Numbered from the stretch's first letter, positions 1 to 8,815 are shown. The stretch is 64,000 bases of DNA from Mogibacterium sp. (GCA_017433975.1 JAFRGD010000006.1:1-64000), one strand, 5' to 3'. The notes: generated by a model not told the origin, from the sequence alone. Program-made: numbers and translations.

Positions 1-648
1 CCGGAGATCGAGTTCATCGACCTGCCGGAGATGATGGACGAGGCGGAGGCCTTCGTCAAATACATCATCACGTACACGCTTGAGAAGTGCCCGGACGAGA
101 TGAAGTTCTTTAACGACCGGATCGACAAGGGCCTGCTCGACCGCCTCGACAACGTCGTCAACAACGAGTTCGGCCGCATCACCTACACGGAGGCGGTGGA
201 CATCCTGCAGAAGTCCGGCCACAAGTTCCAGTATCCGGTGGAGTGGGGCCTCGAACTGCAGACCGAGCACGAGCGCTACCTGACCGAGCAGGTGTTCAAA
301 AAACCGATCTTCGTCACGGACTACCCGAAGGGGTGCAAGGCGTTCTACATGCGGATGAACGAGGACGGCAAGACCGTCGCGGCGTGCGACCTGCTGGTCC
401 CGGGCGTCGGCGAGATCATCGGCGGCAGCCAGAGAGAGGAGCGCTACGACGTGCTGGCGCAAAAGATGGCGGACCTCGGCATCGGCGGCGAGGCGTACGA
501 GTGGTACATGGACCTCCGCAAGTACGGCAGCGTCCGCCACTGCGGCTTCGGCCTCGGCTTCGAGCGCATGATCATGTACATGACCGGAATGGGCAACATC
601 AGAGACGTCATTCCTTTCCCAAGAACGCCAGGAAATGCGGAATTCTAA
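1..648 (+). CDS. asnS: Asparagine--tRNA ligase, C-terminal part
   Basis: The reading frame is open from base 1, so the 5' part lies outside the window; 215 codons and the TAA stop are visible. The protein is a class II aminoacyl-tRNA synthetase that charges tRNA-Asn in the cytoplasm. The class II motif 3 is plain near the end ([15 protein letters not shown]), followed by the AsnRS-type ending [17 protein letters not shown], which favours AsnRS over AspRS or LysRS. The [16 protein letters not shown] block is also typical of AsnRS catalytic domains. It is followed by a terminator-like hairpin, so it appears to be the last gene of its transcript. Confidence 0.95.
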   Translation, partial: PEIEFIDLPEMMDEAEAFVKYIITYTLEKCPDEMKFFNDRIDKGLLDRLDNVVNNEFGRITYTEAVDILQKSGHKFQYPVEWGLELQTEHERYLTEQVFKKPIFVTDYPKGCKAFYMRMNEDGKTVAACDLLVPGVGEIIGGSQREERYDVLAQKMADLGIGGEAYEWYMDLRKYGSVRHCGFGLGFERMIMYMTGMGNIRDVIPFPRTPGNAEF

Positions 649-677
649 TTGATTGACAGATGAATAAGTGCTATAAT
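649..677 (+). promoter_or_regulatory. Promoter with extended -10, overlapping a terminator
   Basis: TTGATT (649-654), a 17-bp spacer and TATAAT (672-677) preceded by TG one base upstream form a good sigma-A promoter with an extended -10. A second TTGACA at 653-658 is too close (13 bp). The predicted start near 684 falls inside the left arm of the hairpin at 675-702, so a new transcript would lack that arm. It would drive the EF-G-like gene at 762. Confidence 0.6.
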
Positions 678-709
678 AGTGGGGCAGTTATGCCCCGCTA
701 TTCTTTTTG
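675..709 (+). terminator. asnS: Rho-independent terminator after asnS
   Basis: The arms AATAGTGGGGCA (675-686) and TGCCCCGCTATT (691-702) pair with one G-T wobble around a GTTA loop, followed by CTTTTTG. This ends asnS transcripts. Its left arm overlaps the -10 box of the next promoter. Confidence 0.75.
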
Positions 710-761
710 ACGGGTCAGGAACGAAATGATTTGTAAATTATATAAATATTAGGAGGAACAA

Positions 762-2702
762 ATGAAAGGTTATTCAAGCGACAAGATCAGGAACGTGGTG
801 CTGCTAGGACACGGAGGCTCCGGCAAGACGACCTTCCTCGAGGCTGCACTTCTCAAGACCAAGGTCGTCAGCAGACTCGGCAGAGTTGAGGACGGAAACA
901 CCGTCTCCGACTACGACAAGATGGAGATTGAAAAACATTACTCCATCAGTGCGACGTTGGTACCTGTGGAATATAACGGGACTAAGCTGAACTTCATCGA
1001 CACCCCGGGATTCTTCGACTTCGCGGGTGAGGCGAGAGCGGCCCTCTCGACCGGCGCGACCGCGGTCATCATGGTTGACGCTTCTTCCGGTATCCAGGTA
1101 GGAACCGAGAAGGCCTGGGACCTTGTCAAGGAATACAATTCGCCGACCTTCTTCATCATCAATAAGACGGACAAGGACAACATCGATGTCGACGGCGTCA
1201 TCGAAGCGCTCAAGGACAAATTCGGTCCGGCCTGCGTCACCCTGGACGACCAGGACGCGCTCGACGAGGCGGTTGCCAGCGCGGACGAGGAGCTCATGGA
1301 GAAATTCTTCGAGGGCGAGCCGTTCACCGACGAGGAGTTCGCACACGGCCTTGCGACCGGTATCCACAACGGCGACATCGTTCCAATCCTGCGCATGAGC
1401 AGCCTCAAGGGCGACAACGTCGACGAGGTTCTGGACGCGCTGTGCAAATACGTTCCAAAGCCAGCGACCTTCCTCACCCCGGCCAAGAACAGCGCCGACG
1501 AGGACATCGAGATCGAATGCGATCCGAACGGCGACCTCGTACTCTATATCTTCAAGACACTGGCAGATCCGTTCCTCGGCAAGATCTCGTACGCCAAGGT
1601 CGTCTCCGGCACGCTCAAGCCTGGCGCAGACGTCTACAACCCGCGTTCCGAGAAATCCGAGAAACTCGGCTCGGTCTTCTTCGTCAGAGGCAAGACCCAG
1701 GAGAACACCGACAAGGTCGTCGCCGGCGACATGGTAGCGCTCGGCAAGCTCCAGAACACCAAGACCGGTGACACGCTCTGCAGCAAGGCCAAACAGGTCC
1801 GCATCCCGGAGATCGCGTTCCCGCGTCCATGCTACTTCATCGCGGTTGAGGCGGCGGACAAGAACGAGGATGAGAAGATGGCCCAGGGTCTCACGAGACT
1901 CATGGAAGAAGACCCGACGTTCGTCCTCGAGCGCAATGCTGAGACGCACCAGACACTCCTCGGCGGCCAGGGCGACATCCAGCTCAACATCATCCAGGCC
2001 AAGCTCAAGGATAAATACACCGTCAGCGTCAACATCGTCCCGCAGAAGATCGCTTACAGAGAGACCATCAAGGGCAGCTCCGACGTCCAGGGCAAGCACA
2101 AGAAACAATCCGGCGGCGCCGGTCAGTACGGTGACGTACACATCAGATTCTCCCCGTCGCAGGAGCCGGGCCTTGAGTTCTCCGAGGAGCTGTTCGGAGG
2201 ATCCGTTCCAAAGAACTACGTCCCTGCGGTTGAGAAGGGCCTCCTCGAGTGCATGGAGAAGGGCCCGCTCGCGGGATGCAAGGTTCAGAACATCAAGGCG
2301 GTTCTCTACGATGGTTCCTACCACGAAGTCGACTCCAACGAAGTCTCCTTCAAGATCGCCGCTTCGCTCGCGTTCAAGAAGGGTATCGTAGAGGCTAAGC
2401 CGTGCCTGCTCGAGCCGATCATGAAGCTCGACATCACCGTTCCGGATGCCTACGTCGGCTCGGTCATGGGCGACCTCCCGAACCGCAGAGGCCTCGTCCT
2501 CGGCATGGACCCGGTACACGGCGGCACCTGCCTCCACGCGGAGGCACCGCAGGCGGAGCTCTTCGACTACGCGATCGCGCTCCGTTCGATGACACAGGCG
2601 AGAGGCTCCTTCAACGTCGAGTTCGCGAGATACGCGGAACTCCCGGGCAACCTCGCAGACAAGGTCATCGCGGCATACAAGGCCAGCTTGGAAGAGAAAT
2701 AG
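762..2702 (+). CDS. Elongation factor G-like GTPase (second EF-G type)
   Basis: This 646-residue translational GTPase is related to EF-G and distinct from the main fusA at 62585. The G1 P-loop is GHGGSGKTT (residues 16-24), G3 is DTPGF (about 80) and G4 is NKTD (about 134). The region where canonical EF-G has the switch I RGITI motif reads EIEKHYSIS, as in the EF-G-like paralogue group. Domains II to V follow, including the domain IV block GGAGQYGDVHIRF. An AGGAGGA ribosome site precedes the ATG. Its role in such organisms is not settled: EF-G2-type proteins bind ribosomes and hydrolyse GTP, but the step they serve is unclear. It is transcribed alone between two terminators. Confidence 0.88.
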   Translation: MKGYSSDKIRNVVLLGHGGSGKTTFLEAALLKTKVVSRLGRVEDGNTVSDYDKMEIEKHYSISATLVPVEYNGTKLNFIDTPGFFDFAGEARAALSTGATAVIMVDASSGIQVGTEKAWDLVKEYNSPTFFIINKTDKDNIDVDGVIEALKDKFGPACVTLDDQDALDEAVASADEELMEKFFEGEPFTDEEFAHGLATGIHNGDIVPILRMSSLKGDNVDEVLDALCKYVPKPATFLTPAKNSADEDIEIECDPNGDLVLYIFKTLADPFLGKISYAKVVSGTLKPGADVYNPRSEKSEKLGSVFFVRGKTQENTDKVVAGDMVALGKLQNTKTGDTLCSKAKQVRIPEIAFPRPCYFIAVEAADKNEDEKMAQGLTRLMEEDPTFVLERNAETHQTLLGGQGDIQLNIIQAKLKDKYTVSVNIVPQKIAYRETIKGSSDVQGKHKKQSGGAGQYGDVHIRFSPSQEPGLEFSEELFGGSVPKNYVPAVEKGLLECMEKGPLAGCKVQNIKAVLYDGSYHEVDSNEVSFKIAASLAFKKGIVEAKPCLLEPIMKLDITVPDAYVGSVMGDLPNRRGLVLGMDPVHGGTCLHAEAPQAELFDYAIALRSMTQARGSFNVEFARYAELPGNLADKVIAAYKASLEEK

Positions 2703-2726
2703 ACAGCATATCGGACCAATCGAATT

Positions 2727-2760
2727 TGCCGGGATGTCGTATGATCTCCCGGCATTTTTT
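2727..2760 (+). terminator. Terminator after EF-G-like gene
   Basis: TGCCGGGA (2727-2734) pairs perfectly with TCCCGGCA (2747-2754) across a 12-base loop, followed by six T residues. It is a clear intrinsic terminator. Confidence 0.8.
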
Positions 2761-2806
2761 CAAATCACGACAGGGACGTTCATCATCAAACAAGGAGGGA
2801 AAGACG

Positions 2807-3481
2807 ATGGAATACAATAAGTCACTGAATCAGGAGAGTACAATGGAACTGATGACGAGAGCGGCACAGCCGCAGGCGATGCAGGAGCAGTCGCTTCAGC
2901 CGCAGGCGCCGGCAGAGCCGGAAGCGGTGCAGGCAGCGCCACAGCCGGAACCGGTGCAGCCGGTGGAGCCGCAGAGCAAGGGACAGTACCCGAGCGTGGC
3001 CGCCCTTGTATGTCCGAGCTGCGGACAAAAGAATCTGCGGGTCATCGGAACCAAAGGCGCGATGGGAAAAGCCGTGCTCGGCGCCGGCATGTTCGGAGCC
3101 ATCGGCAACATGGTGGCGGATTCCAGGTCGAAGGAAAACTTCGAGCTTCTTCCGGTCAAATACCAGTGCCTCAGCTGCAAGACCAAGTTTGATACGCTGC
3201 CGCTTACGGCGACGGACGACGAGGTGCTGGATGTGCCTTGCACGGTGGTCTTCCACAGACTGAGCAGCGCGGTCGGCATGGCCGTCTCCCAGCAGGTCTT
3301 CCTGAACGGCGTCAAGGTCGGTAACGTGAAGAACAACTCCGACCTCGAATTCCTGACCTTCACAAAGAATAACACGGTCTTCGTCACGGACCAGTACGGC
3401 GTGGCGTTCCCGGGCACGTACACCTTTGTGGCGCAGAACGGCGGAAGAGAAGACATCAACTACAAGAGGAAATTCTTATAA
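2807..3481 (+). CDS. Zinc-ribbon protein with Gln/Pro-rich N-terminus, function unknown
   Basis: The ATG at 2807 has AAGGAGGGA 8 bases upstream, which fixes the start inside a longer open frame; the product is 224 residues. Residues 10-60 are low complexity, rich in Gln, Pro, Ala and Glu, and probably disordered. A zinc ribbon follows, with one knuckle CPSCGQKN and the second CLSCKTKFD about 45 residues later. Between them lies a glycine-rich, weakly hydrophobic stretch (GKAVLGAGMFGAIGNMV) that could touch a membrane. The C-terminal third looks like a small beta-rich domain. I do not recognise a named family. It is preceded by a terminator and no promoter is obvious in the short gap. Confidence 0.75.
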   Translation: MEYNKSLNQESTMELMTRAAQPQAMQEQSLQPQAPAEPEAVQAAPQPEPVQPVEPQSKGQYPSVAALVCPSCGQKNLRVIGTKGAMGKAVLGAGMFGAIGNMVADSRSKENFELLPVKYQCLSCKTKFDTLPLTATDDEVLDVPCTVVFHRLSSAVGMAVSQQVFLNGVKVGNVKNNSDLEFLTFTKNNTVFVTDQYGVAFPGTYTFVAQNGGREDINYKRKFL

Positions 3482-3529
3482 TTTATTAAATGCAACGTAT
3501 TTGACGACGTCAGAACGGAGGTAAGAACG

Positions 3530-3979
3530 ATGAAAACCAAGAGAACAGCTTTACTGGCGGTTTTGCTGGCGCTCGTGATGCTGCTCGCGTCCTGCGGCGG
3601 CAGCAAAGGAGTTGCCAAAGGGGAGCAATTCACCCTCGGTGACTACACCTATGCGCTCGAAAAGGTTGAACGGTCCGGCGACAAGTGCACCGTGACCCTG
3701 CTTCTGGTCGGCGACCAGGTCCCGGTCATCCTCACCAGCGACGGCGCGGGCGGGATGGTTACCAAGGTCGGCATCCTCATGCGGATGGGCGAAGGGGACG
3801 ACGCCATCAACGCGACCGAGATCTCCATCAATGCCGTCGACGACGTCGAAGGGTACGGCGGCCGCATGGGGTTCACGTTCACCCTCCCGGCGGACGCGGA
3901 ACTGCCGGAAACAGCCACCGCCATCAACGGCTTTGATGAAAAAGAAACGGTGGTTTTGGATCTCACTTCTGCATTATAA
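3530..3979 (+). CDS. Small lipoprotein, function unknown
   Basis: The 149-residue protein starts with a lipoprotein signal peptide: basic MKTKR, a hydrophobic core and the lipobox LASC with the acceptor Cys at residue 22, followed by GGSKG. The mature part of about 125 residues looks like one beta-sandwich domain, of the kind seen in DUF4352-like extracellular lipoproteins, although I cannot confirm that family. It should be anchored on the outer face of the cell membrane. GGAGG lies upstream of the ATG. It sits 48 bases after the zinc-ribbon gene, possibly in the same transcript. Confidence 0.75.
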   Translation: MKTKRTALLAVLLALVMLLASCGGSKGVAKGEQFTLGDYTYALEKVERSGDKCTVTLLLVGDQVPVILTSDGAGGMVTKVGILMRMGEGDDAINATEISINAVDDVEGYGGRMGFTFTLPADAELPETATAINGFDEKETVVLDLTSAL

Positions 3980-4027
3980 GCGGGCCATTCCGGGATCCGC
4001 CCCGGGACGACCGCGCCTTTTCACAGT

Positions 4028-4882
4028 ATGAAACAGCAGATTAACGTCAGAATCGCAGACCCTTCGGGGAATACCACTATTTTTGTGCTGGACCGGACGG
4101 ACCGGCGGGATTATGCTGCCGTCGCGAAGGCCCTGCTCATCAAGCGGTATTACGCGGAGGGGCGGGAACTCATTCCGGAACAGGTCGCATTTGTGACCGG
4201 CCCGGCTTCGATGGAGATGTGCGGGCTGGAGTTCTGCGGCAACGCGACGCGGGCCTTCGCGCTGATGTGCGCGGAGGCGGGACAATACCGGTTACCGGAC
4301 GGCAGCGGTGTCGTGCGGGTGCAGGTGAGCGGTGCAGAGGAGCCTCTGGACGTTACGGTCACGCTGGAGACGGGCTATACCAGCGTCCGGATGCCGGACC
4401 ACCAGGAGGTCTCCGAATTCGAAGGAGGGACGCTGGTGAGATACGACGGAATCGTACACCTGATTCTCGATGACATACCGTCCGATGAGCGGTTTGAAGA
4501 ACTACGCGAAATGATCGCCACGGCACTGGACCCGCCGGCCATCGGCGTGATGTTCTGCCCGGAGGAAGCCGTCGAGGTGTCGCACTTCAGATTCGATCTG
4601 CCGGAGGATGTGTCAGGCGCGGAGACCGTGTACATGGCGCCGGTCGTTTACGTCAGGGACGTGAACACCGTTTATCACGAGGGCAGTTGCGCTTCCGGAA
4701 CAACGGCGGTCGCCGTCGCGCGGTCCTGTGGCAAGCCGGACGGGAAATACCAGTATGACGTCTGCCAGCCGGCCGGAACCCTGACGGCCACCGCGACGGT
4801 GGACGGCGGGGCGGTGACGTCGGTCTGGATCGAGGGCGAAGTCAGGTTATATGAACCGACAACAGTGGAAATCGACTGGTAA
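4028..4882 (+). CDS. DapF-superfamily racemase/epimerase, substrate unknown
   Basis: This 284-residue protein has the two-lobed diaminopimelate epimerase fold. Both catalytic Cys residues of the family are recognisable: one in LEFCGNATRAF (the MCGNG-R position of DapF) and one in GSCASGTTAVAV (the ACGTGA position). The text around them differs from true DapF, so a PLP-independent two-Cys racemization is likely but the substrate is open. Histidine racemases of the CntK type and other amino-acid racemases share this pattern. No lysine-pathway gene is nearby. The gene ends 10 bases before radA, so the two are probably cotranscribed. Confidence 0.75.
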   Translation: MKQQINVRIADPSGNTTIFVLDRTDRRDYAAVAKALLIKRYYAEGRELIPEQVAFVTGPASMEMCGLEFCGNATRAFALMCAEAGQYRLPDGSGVVRVQVSGAEEPLDVTVTLETGYTSVRMPDHQEVSEFEGGTLVRYDGIVHLILDDIPSDERFEELREMIATALDPPAIGVMFCPEEAVEVSHFRFDLPEDVSGAETVYMAPVVYVRDVNTVYHEGSCASGTTAVAVARSCGKPDGKYQYDVCQPAGTLTATATVDGGAVTSVWIEGEVRLYEPTTVEIDW

Positions 4883-4892
4883 GCATAGAAAC

Positions 4893-6284
4893 ATGGCAAA
4901 AAAGAAAGATACGATATACATTTGCAAAGACTGCGGGAACGAATACCCGGCCTGGCAGGGGCGGTGCAATTACTGCGGCGCGTGGAACACCATCGTCGAG
5001 CAGAAGGTACAGGCCGTGCCGGCCGAGGACAGTCGCCGGCGCGTGACGTCCGGCGCACGGCCGCTCCGGCTCCGCGAGGTCGGCGCGCACAATAGCGACC
5101 GTATGCGGTCCGGCGTGGGCGAGCTCGACCGGGTGCTCGGCGGCGGCATCGTCCCGGGGTCTTTGATTTTGATTTCGGGAGAGCCGGGCATCGGCAAGTC
5201 CACTTTGATCATTCAGTCCGCCAATTACGTCGCGCACAACTACGGAACCGTACTGTACGCGAGCGGCGAGGAGTCCGAAGAGCAGGTCAAGCTCCGCGCG
5301 GACCGCGTCTGCCGCGGCGCAGGCGGAGCGGCGGAGCAGGACGGGATCGCGGAGACGCTTCTGATCTTCCCGGAGACCAACATCGAGAGCATCCTGGACG
5401 CCTGCGACAATGTCAAGCCGGCCTTTCTCATCGTGGACTCCATCCAGACGATGTATTCGACCGAGGTGGACTCGATCGCGGGGAGCATCTCGCAGATTCG
5501 CGCGTGCTCCAATCTCCTGATGACATATGCAAAGACCAACAACGTTCCGGTCTTCATCGTCGCGCACGTGACCAAGTCCGGCGACCTCGCCGGTCCGAAG
5601 ACGATCGAGCACATGGTGGACTGCGTACTGAACTTCGTCGGTGAGCGGGACGGGGACCTCCGGATTCTCCGGTCGTTCAAAAACCGTTTCGGTACGACGG
5701 AGGAAATCGGCGCGTTCCGGATGGGCCCGGACGGCATGACCGAGGTCCGGGACATTTCCGGCAGCCTGCTGGAGAACCCGGACGCGCGCGAAGAAGGCTC
5801 TGTGGTCTCGGCGATCTACGAGGGGTCGCGGCCGGTGTTCTTTGAAGTGCAGGCGCTCGTCGCGCCGGCCAACGTGGGCTTTGCCCGGCGGACGTCGGTC
5901 GGCATCGATAACAACCGTCTGAACATGATCCTTGCGGTGCTGGAAAAGAAAGCGGGCATCTCGCTGCTCAATCACGACGTATATGTCAACGTCGTCGGCG
6001 GCATGCGGCCGGACAGCCCGGCGGCCGACCTGGCCGTCGCGCTCGCGATCTTCAGCTCGTACCGCGAGCGCACCTCGCCGCACAAGGTCGTCGCGCTCGG
6101 CGAGGTCGGGCTGACCGGCAACCTGCGGGCGGTGCGGAACGCGGACAAGATCGCCGCAGAAGCCGCGCGGCTCGGCTACGATACCGTCATCCTCCCGACC
6201 AAAAACGCCGCGCTGCGCGTGAGCGGCGTCCGCGTCGTCGGCGCCGACAACCTCACCGACGCCCTCAAGGCGTTCTGCGGCTAG
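4893..6284 (+). CDS. radA: DNA repair protein RadA (Sms)
   Basis: RadA is a RecA-like ATPase that promotes branch migration and processing of recombination intermediates. The start MAKKKDTIY at 4893 is chosen because family members begin this way; an in-frame ATG at 4851 would overlap the upstream gene. The 463-residue product has the N-terminal zinc finger (CKDCG then CNYCG), Walker A GEPGIGKST at residues 96-104, the RadA-specific KNRFG motif (FKNRFGTTEEIGAF) and a C-terminal Lon-protease-like domain without the catalytic dyad (DLAVALAIFSSYRE region). Length and domain order are normal. A terminator follows. Confidence 0.95.
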   Translation: MAKKKDTIYICKDCGNEYPAWQGRCNYCGAWNTIVEQKVQAVPAEDSRRRVTSGARPLRLREVGAHNSDRMRSGVGELDRVLGGGIVPGSLILISGEPGIGKSTLIIQSANYVAHNYGTVLYASGEESEEQVKLRADRVCRGAGGAAEQDGIAETLLIFPETNIESILDACDNVKPAFLIVDSIQTMYSTEVDSIAGSISQIRACSNLLMTYAKTNNVPVFIVAHVTKSGDLAGPKTIEHMVDCVLNFVGERDGDLRILRSFKNRFGTTEEIGAFRMGPDGMTEVRDISGSLLENPDAREEGSVVSAIYEGSRPVFFEVQALVAPANVGFARRTSVGIDNNRLNMILAVLEKKAGISLLNHDVYVNVVGGMRPDSPAADLAVALAIFSSYRERTSPHKVVALGEVGLTGNLRAVRNADKIAAEAARLGYDTVILPTKNAALRVSGVRVVGADNLTDALKAFCG

Positions 6285-6287
6285 CGG

Positions 6288-6321
6288 TGAAATCGGGGAC
6301 GGTTCCCGTTTCATCTTTTTT
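6288..6321 (+). terminator. radA: Terminator after radA
   Basis: TGAAATCGGG (6288-6297) pairs with CCCGTTTCA (6305-6313) with a single bulged T, followed by TCTTTTTT. It is a moderately strong intrinsic terminator. Confidence 0.6.
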
Positions 6322-6335
6322 CACATTTAATCAAC

Positions 6336-6905
6336 ATGACACAACAATGGAAGTGCAGCGCCGACGGGGACTGCCGGACGTTCACGATCGGACATACAAC
6401 CATTCCATACGACAGCCTGGACGGATATGAACTGGTGGAGAACGACCGCATCGTCGACCGCGGCGGGAACGGCATCGCCAGGATCGTCGCGGATTATACT
6501 GCGGGCAGCGGCGCCGCCCTGCGGGAGCGCCTGCGGCACTTGCCGGGGTTTAACGTCTGCCGGTCGCTCCGGCTCCGGATCCTCCGGACGGACGCGGTGC
6601 CGGTCGTCCTGGACTTGATCGACCGCCCGGTTTCGCGCAAAAGCCCGGATTATACCGAGGCGGTGCAGTTCGCACGCGATGCCGGCCTGACGGTGACACA
6701 GATCGTCGACCTACTGGAAGAAGAACGCATCGCGCGCAAAGCGAGCCACATGCTCGACTTCACCAAGGGGCGGGAGCGGTCGACCGCAGAGGCGATGGCA
6801 GAGCACTTCGAGCAATACCGGCGGGGCGAGATCACCGCGGACGAGCTTCAACGAATCAAGCTGCAGCTGCTCCTCGATCCGCTTCGGGAGACCCGCGGGA
6901 ATTAA
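6336..6905 (+). CDS. Hypothetical protein with SHOCT-like C-terminal segment
   Basis: This is a 189-residue soluble protein that I do not recognise. The first part (residues 1-95) is beta-rich and contains IPYDSLDGYELVENDRIV, reminiscent of the bacterial PH-like or DUF4428 context proteins that describe how a residue stretch is displayed. The C-terminus (about 160-182) reads AEHFEQYRRGEITADELQ, which resembles the short SHOCT domain (about 30 residues, often at protein ends). No signal peptide or membrane segment is seen. It lies 14 bases past the radA terminator and 28 bases before the phosphodiesterase gene. The ribosome site is poor. Confidence 0.6.
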   Translation: MTQQWKCSADGDCRTFTIGHTTIPYDSLDGYELVENDRIVDRGGNGIARIVADYTAGSGAALRERLRHLPGFNVCRSLRLRILRTDAVPVVLDLIDRPVSRKSPDYTEAVQFARDAGLTVTQIVDLLEEERIARKASHMLDFTKGRERSTAEAMAEHFEQYRRGEITADELQRIKLQLLLDPLRETRGN

Positions 6906-6933
6906 ATCGCAAACAGGAAACAGCTTACCATCC

Positions 6934-7413
6934 ATGAACATTTTTGTAGTCAGTGACACACACGGGGACATTTCCCGGGCGATCGAGATGTATGACCGCC
7001 TGAGCGCAGGCATCCCTTTTGACCTGTTGATCCACTGCGGCGACCACAAGCGGGACGCGGTGCGGCTCGGCGATGCCCTCGGCCTCGAGACCGTCAGCGT
7101 TCGCGGCAACTGCGACCACTCCTTTACCCGTGACTTTCAGGTCGTGGAGGCGCCGTCGGCGCGGATTCTGGTGACGCACGGCCACATGGAGGACGTCAAG
7201 TTCAGCAAGATGAACCTCATTTATCTGGCGCGGGAAAAGAACTGCGGCTTCGTCTGTTTCGGCCATACGCACGTCCCGGTGAACGAGGAGGCGAACGGAA
7301 TTCATCTGCTCAACCCGGGCAGCAGCACGCTGCCGCGCGACGGGACCCGCGGCTCCGTCGGGCTTATCGTTTCAAACCCGGCCCACACCGCAGCGTCCAT
7401 AATATATTATTGA
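6934..7413 (+). CDS. YfcE/MJ0936-type metallophosphoesterase
   Basis: The 159-residue protein carries the full set of calcineurin-like metal ligands: SDTHGD at the N-terminus, HCGDH, RGNCD, THGH and finally FGHTHVP. The short length and order match the YfcE/MJ0936 family of bacterial phosphodiesterases, which use Mn or Ni and act on small phosphodiesters in vitro; the physiological substrate is uncertain. It should be cytoplasmic. A promoter for the next gene begins just after its stop. Confidence 0.88.
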   Translation: MNIFVVSDTHGDISRAIEMYDRLSAGIPFDLLIHCGDHKRDAVRLGDALGLETVSVRGNCDHSFTRDFQVVEAPSARILVTHGHMEDVKFSKMNLIYLAREKNCGFVCFGHTHVPVNEEANGIHLLNPGSSTLPRDGTRGSVGLIVSNPAHTAASIIYY

Positions 7414-7419
7414 CTACTG

Positions 7420-7448
7420 TTGCCGCGGTTTGCCGCGGATGGTATAAT
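7420..7448 (+). promoter_or_regulatory. Promoter for the aminotransferase gene
   Basis: TTGCCG (7420-7425), a 17-bp spacer and TATAAT (7443-7448), with TG one base upstream of the -10, form an extended -10 sigma-A promoter. The spacer contains a repeat of the -35 segment (TTGCCGCGG and TTGCCGCGG, 11 bases apart). Confidence 0.65.
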
Positions 7449-7507
7449 CCATATACGCATCTTATTTCTTAGGATAAATATCTATGTACGACAAGGAGGA
7501 ACAGGGG

Positions 7508-8752
7508 ATGTTTGATGTATTTGAAACCAAGGAATCCGGCGTCAGGTCTTATTGCAGGAAGTACCCTACGCTTTTTGACCGCGCAGTCAACGCAGAACTT
7601 TTTGATACGGAGGGCAAGCGCTACATCGACTTTCTGGCCTCCGCAGGCGTCATCTGCTATGGACACAACAACCCGACGATCAAGGCGGCGGTGATGGAAT
7701 ACCTGGCCGAGGACCGCATCGTCAGCGGCCTGGACATGTTTACGACGGCCAAGGAAGAATTCATCAAGACGTTCAACAAACTGATCCTCGAGCCGCGCGG
7801 CCTCGATTACCGGATCATGTGCTGCGGCCCGACGGGGACCAACGCGAACGAGGCGGCGCTCAAGATCGCCCGCCTGAACAAGAAACGCACTAACATCCTC
7901 GCGTTCTCCGGCGCGTTCCACGGAATGACCCTCGGCGCGCTCTCCGCGACGACGGACCAGGCGAGCCGGGAGGGCGGCTATGTTCCGCTCAACAACGTGA
8001 CGTTCGCACCATATGACGGGACGTTCGACTCGCTGGCGTACCTCGAATGGCTCCTCACGGACGACCACTCCGGCCTCGACAAGCCGGCCGCGATCATCCT
8101 CGAGACCGTGCAGGCCGAGGGCGGCATAAACGTGGCGTCGGTCGAGTGGCTGCAGGGCGTACGGCGGCTCTGCGATGAGCACGACATCATCATGATCGTC
8201 GATGAGGTCCAGACCGGCTACGGACGGACCGGCACGTACTTCTCGTTCGAGAGAGCCGGCATCGTTCCAGACATCGTGACCATCGCAAAGTCGATCGGCG
8301 GCTTCGGTGCGCCGATGGCGCTCGTCTTCATGAAGCCGGAGCTCGACATCTTCAAACCGGCCCAACACAACGGCACGTTCCGCGGCTTCCAGCCGGGCTT
8401 CGTCGGCGGGACGGCGGCAGTCAAATTCTACTGCGAGAGCAACCTCGGCGAGGAAGTCAAGCGCAAAGGCGCGATTGTCGACGAGTTCATCCGGACCGAG
8501 ATCATGCCTTTGGACGACCGGCTGACCTATCGCGGCATCGGTCTGCTTTGGGGCATCGACTTCAACGCGATCGACCCGGCACTCGTCAAAGCGGCGATCC
8601 ACGCGGCGTTTGACAACGGGCTGATCTGCGAGGCGGCAGGCCGTCACGACGGCGTCTTCAAGTTCATGCCGCCGCTCACGATTGAGGAAGACGTTCTTCG
8701 CGAGGGTCTCCAGATCGCCAAACTGGCGGTCAAAGAAGCGCTCGGTCAGTAG
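7508..8752 (+). CDS. Class III aminotransferase, diaminobutyrate--2-oxoglutarate type (EctB-like)
   Basis: The 414-residue PLP enzyme matches EctB/Dat aminotransferases from its first residues (FDVFETKESGVRSYCRKYPT) through YGHNNP, GPTGTNANEAALK and FHGMTLGAL. The PLP lysine is in TIAKSIGGFG (K261), with the upstream Asp in IVDEVQTGYGRTG. The start at 7508 has AAGGAGGA nine bases upstream; an ATG at 7484 in the same frame has no such site. The expected reaction interconverts L-2,4-diaminobutyrate and aspartate semialdehyde with glutamate. No ectA or ectC is present, so ectoine synthesis is unlikely; other omega-amino acids are possible substrates. It starts a same-strand series of four metabolic genes. 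Confidence 0.85.
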   Translation: MFDVFETKESGVRSYCRKYPTLFDRAVNAELFDTEGKRYIDFLASAGVICYGHNNPTIKAAVMEYLAEDRIVSGLDMFTTAKEEFIKTFNKLILEPRGLDYRIMCCGPTGTNANEAALKIARLNKKRTNILAFSGAFHGMTLGALSATTDQASREGGYVPLNNVTFAPYDGTFDSLAYLEWLLTDDHSGLDKPAAIILETVQAEGGINVASVEWLQGVRRLCDEHDIIMIVDEVQTGYGRTGTYFSFERAGIVPDIVTIAKSIGGFGAPMALVFMKPELDIFKPAQHNGTFRGFQPGFVGGTAAVKFYCESNLGEEVKRKGAIVDEFIRTEIMPLDDRLTYRGIGLLWGIDFNAIDPALVKAAIHAAFDNGLICEAAGRHDGVFKFMPPLTIEEDVLREGLQIAKLAVKEALGQ

Positions 8753-8815
8753 CAGTCCGTCTTACGAGAACCAACGCGAATTAATTAATATTTACGACAC
8801 GGAGGCATTCCCCGC

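Noticed and set aside
4851..4892. Upstream ATG for radA
   Set aside because: It would overlap the racemase gene; family members start MAKKK, as at 4893.
7484..7507. Upstream ATG for the aminotransferase
   Set aside because: The AAGGAGG ribosome site lies downstream of this ATG and fits the ATG at 7508.
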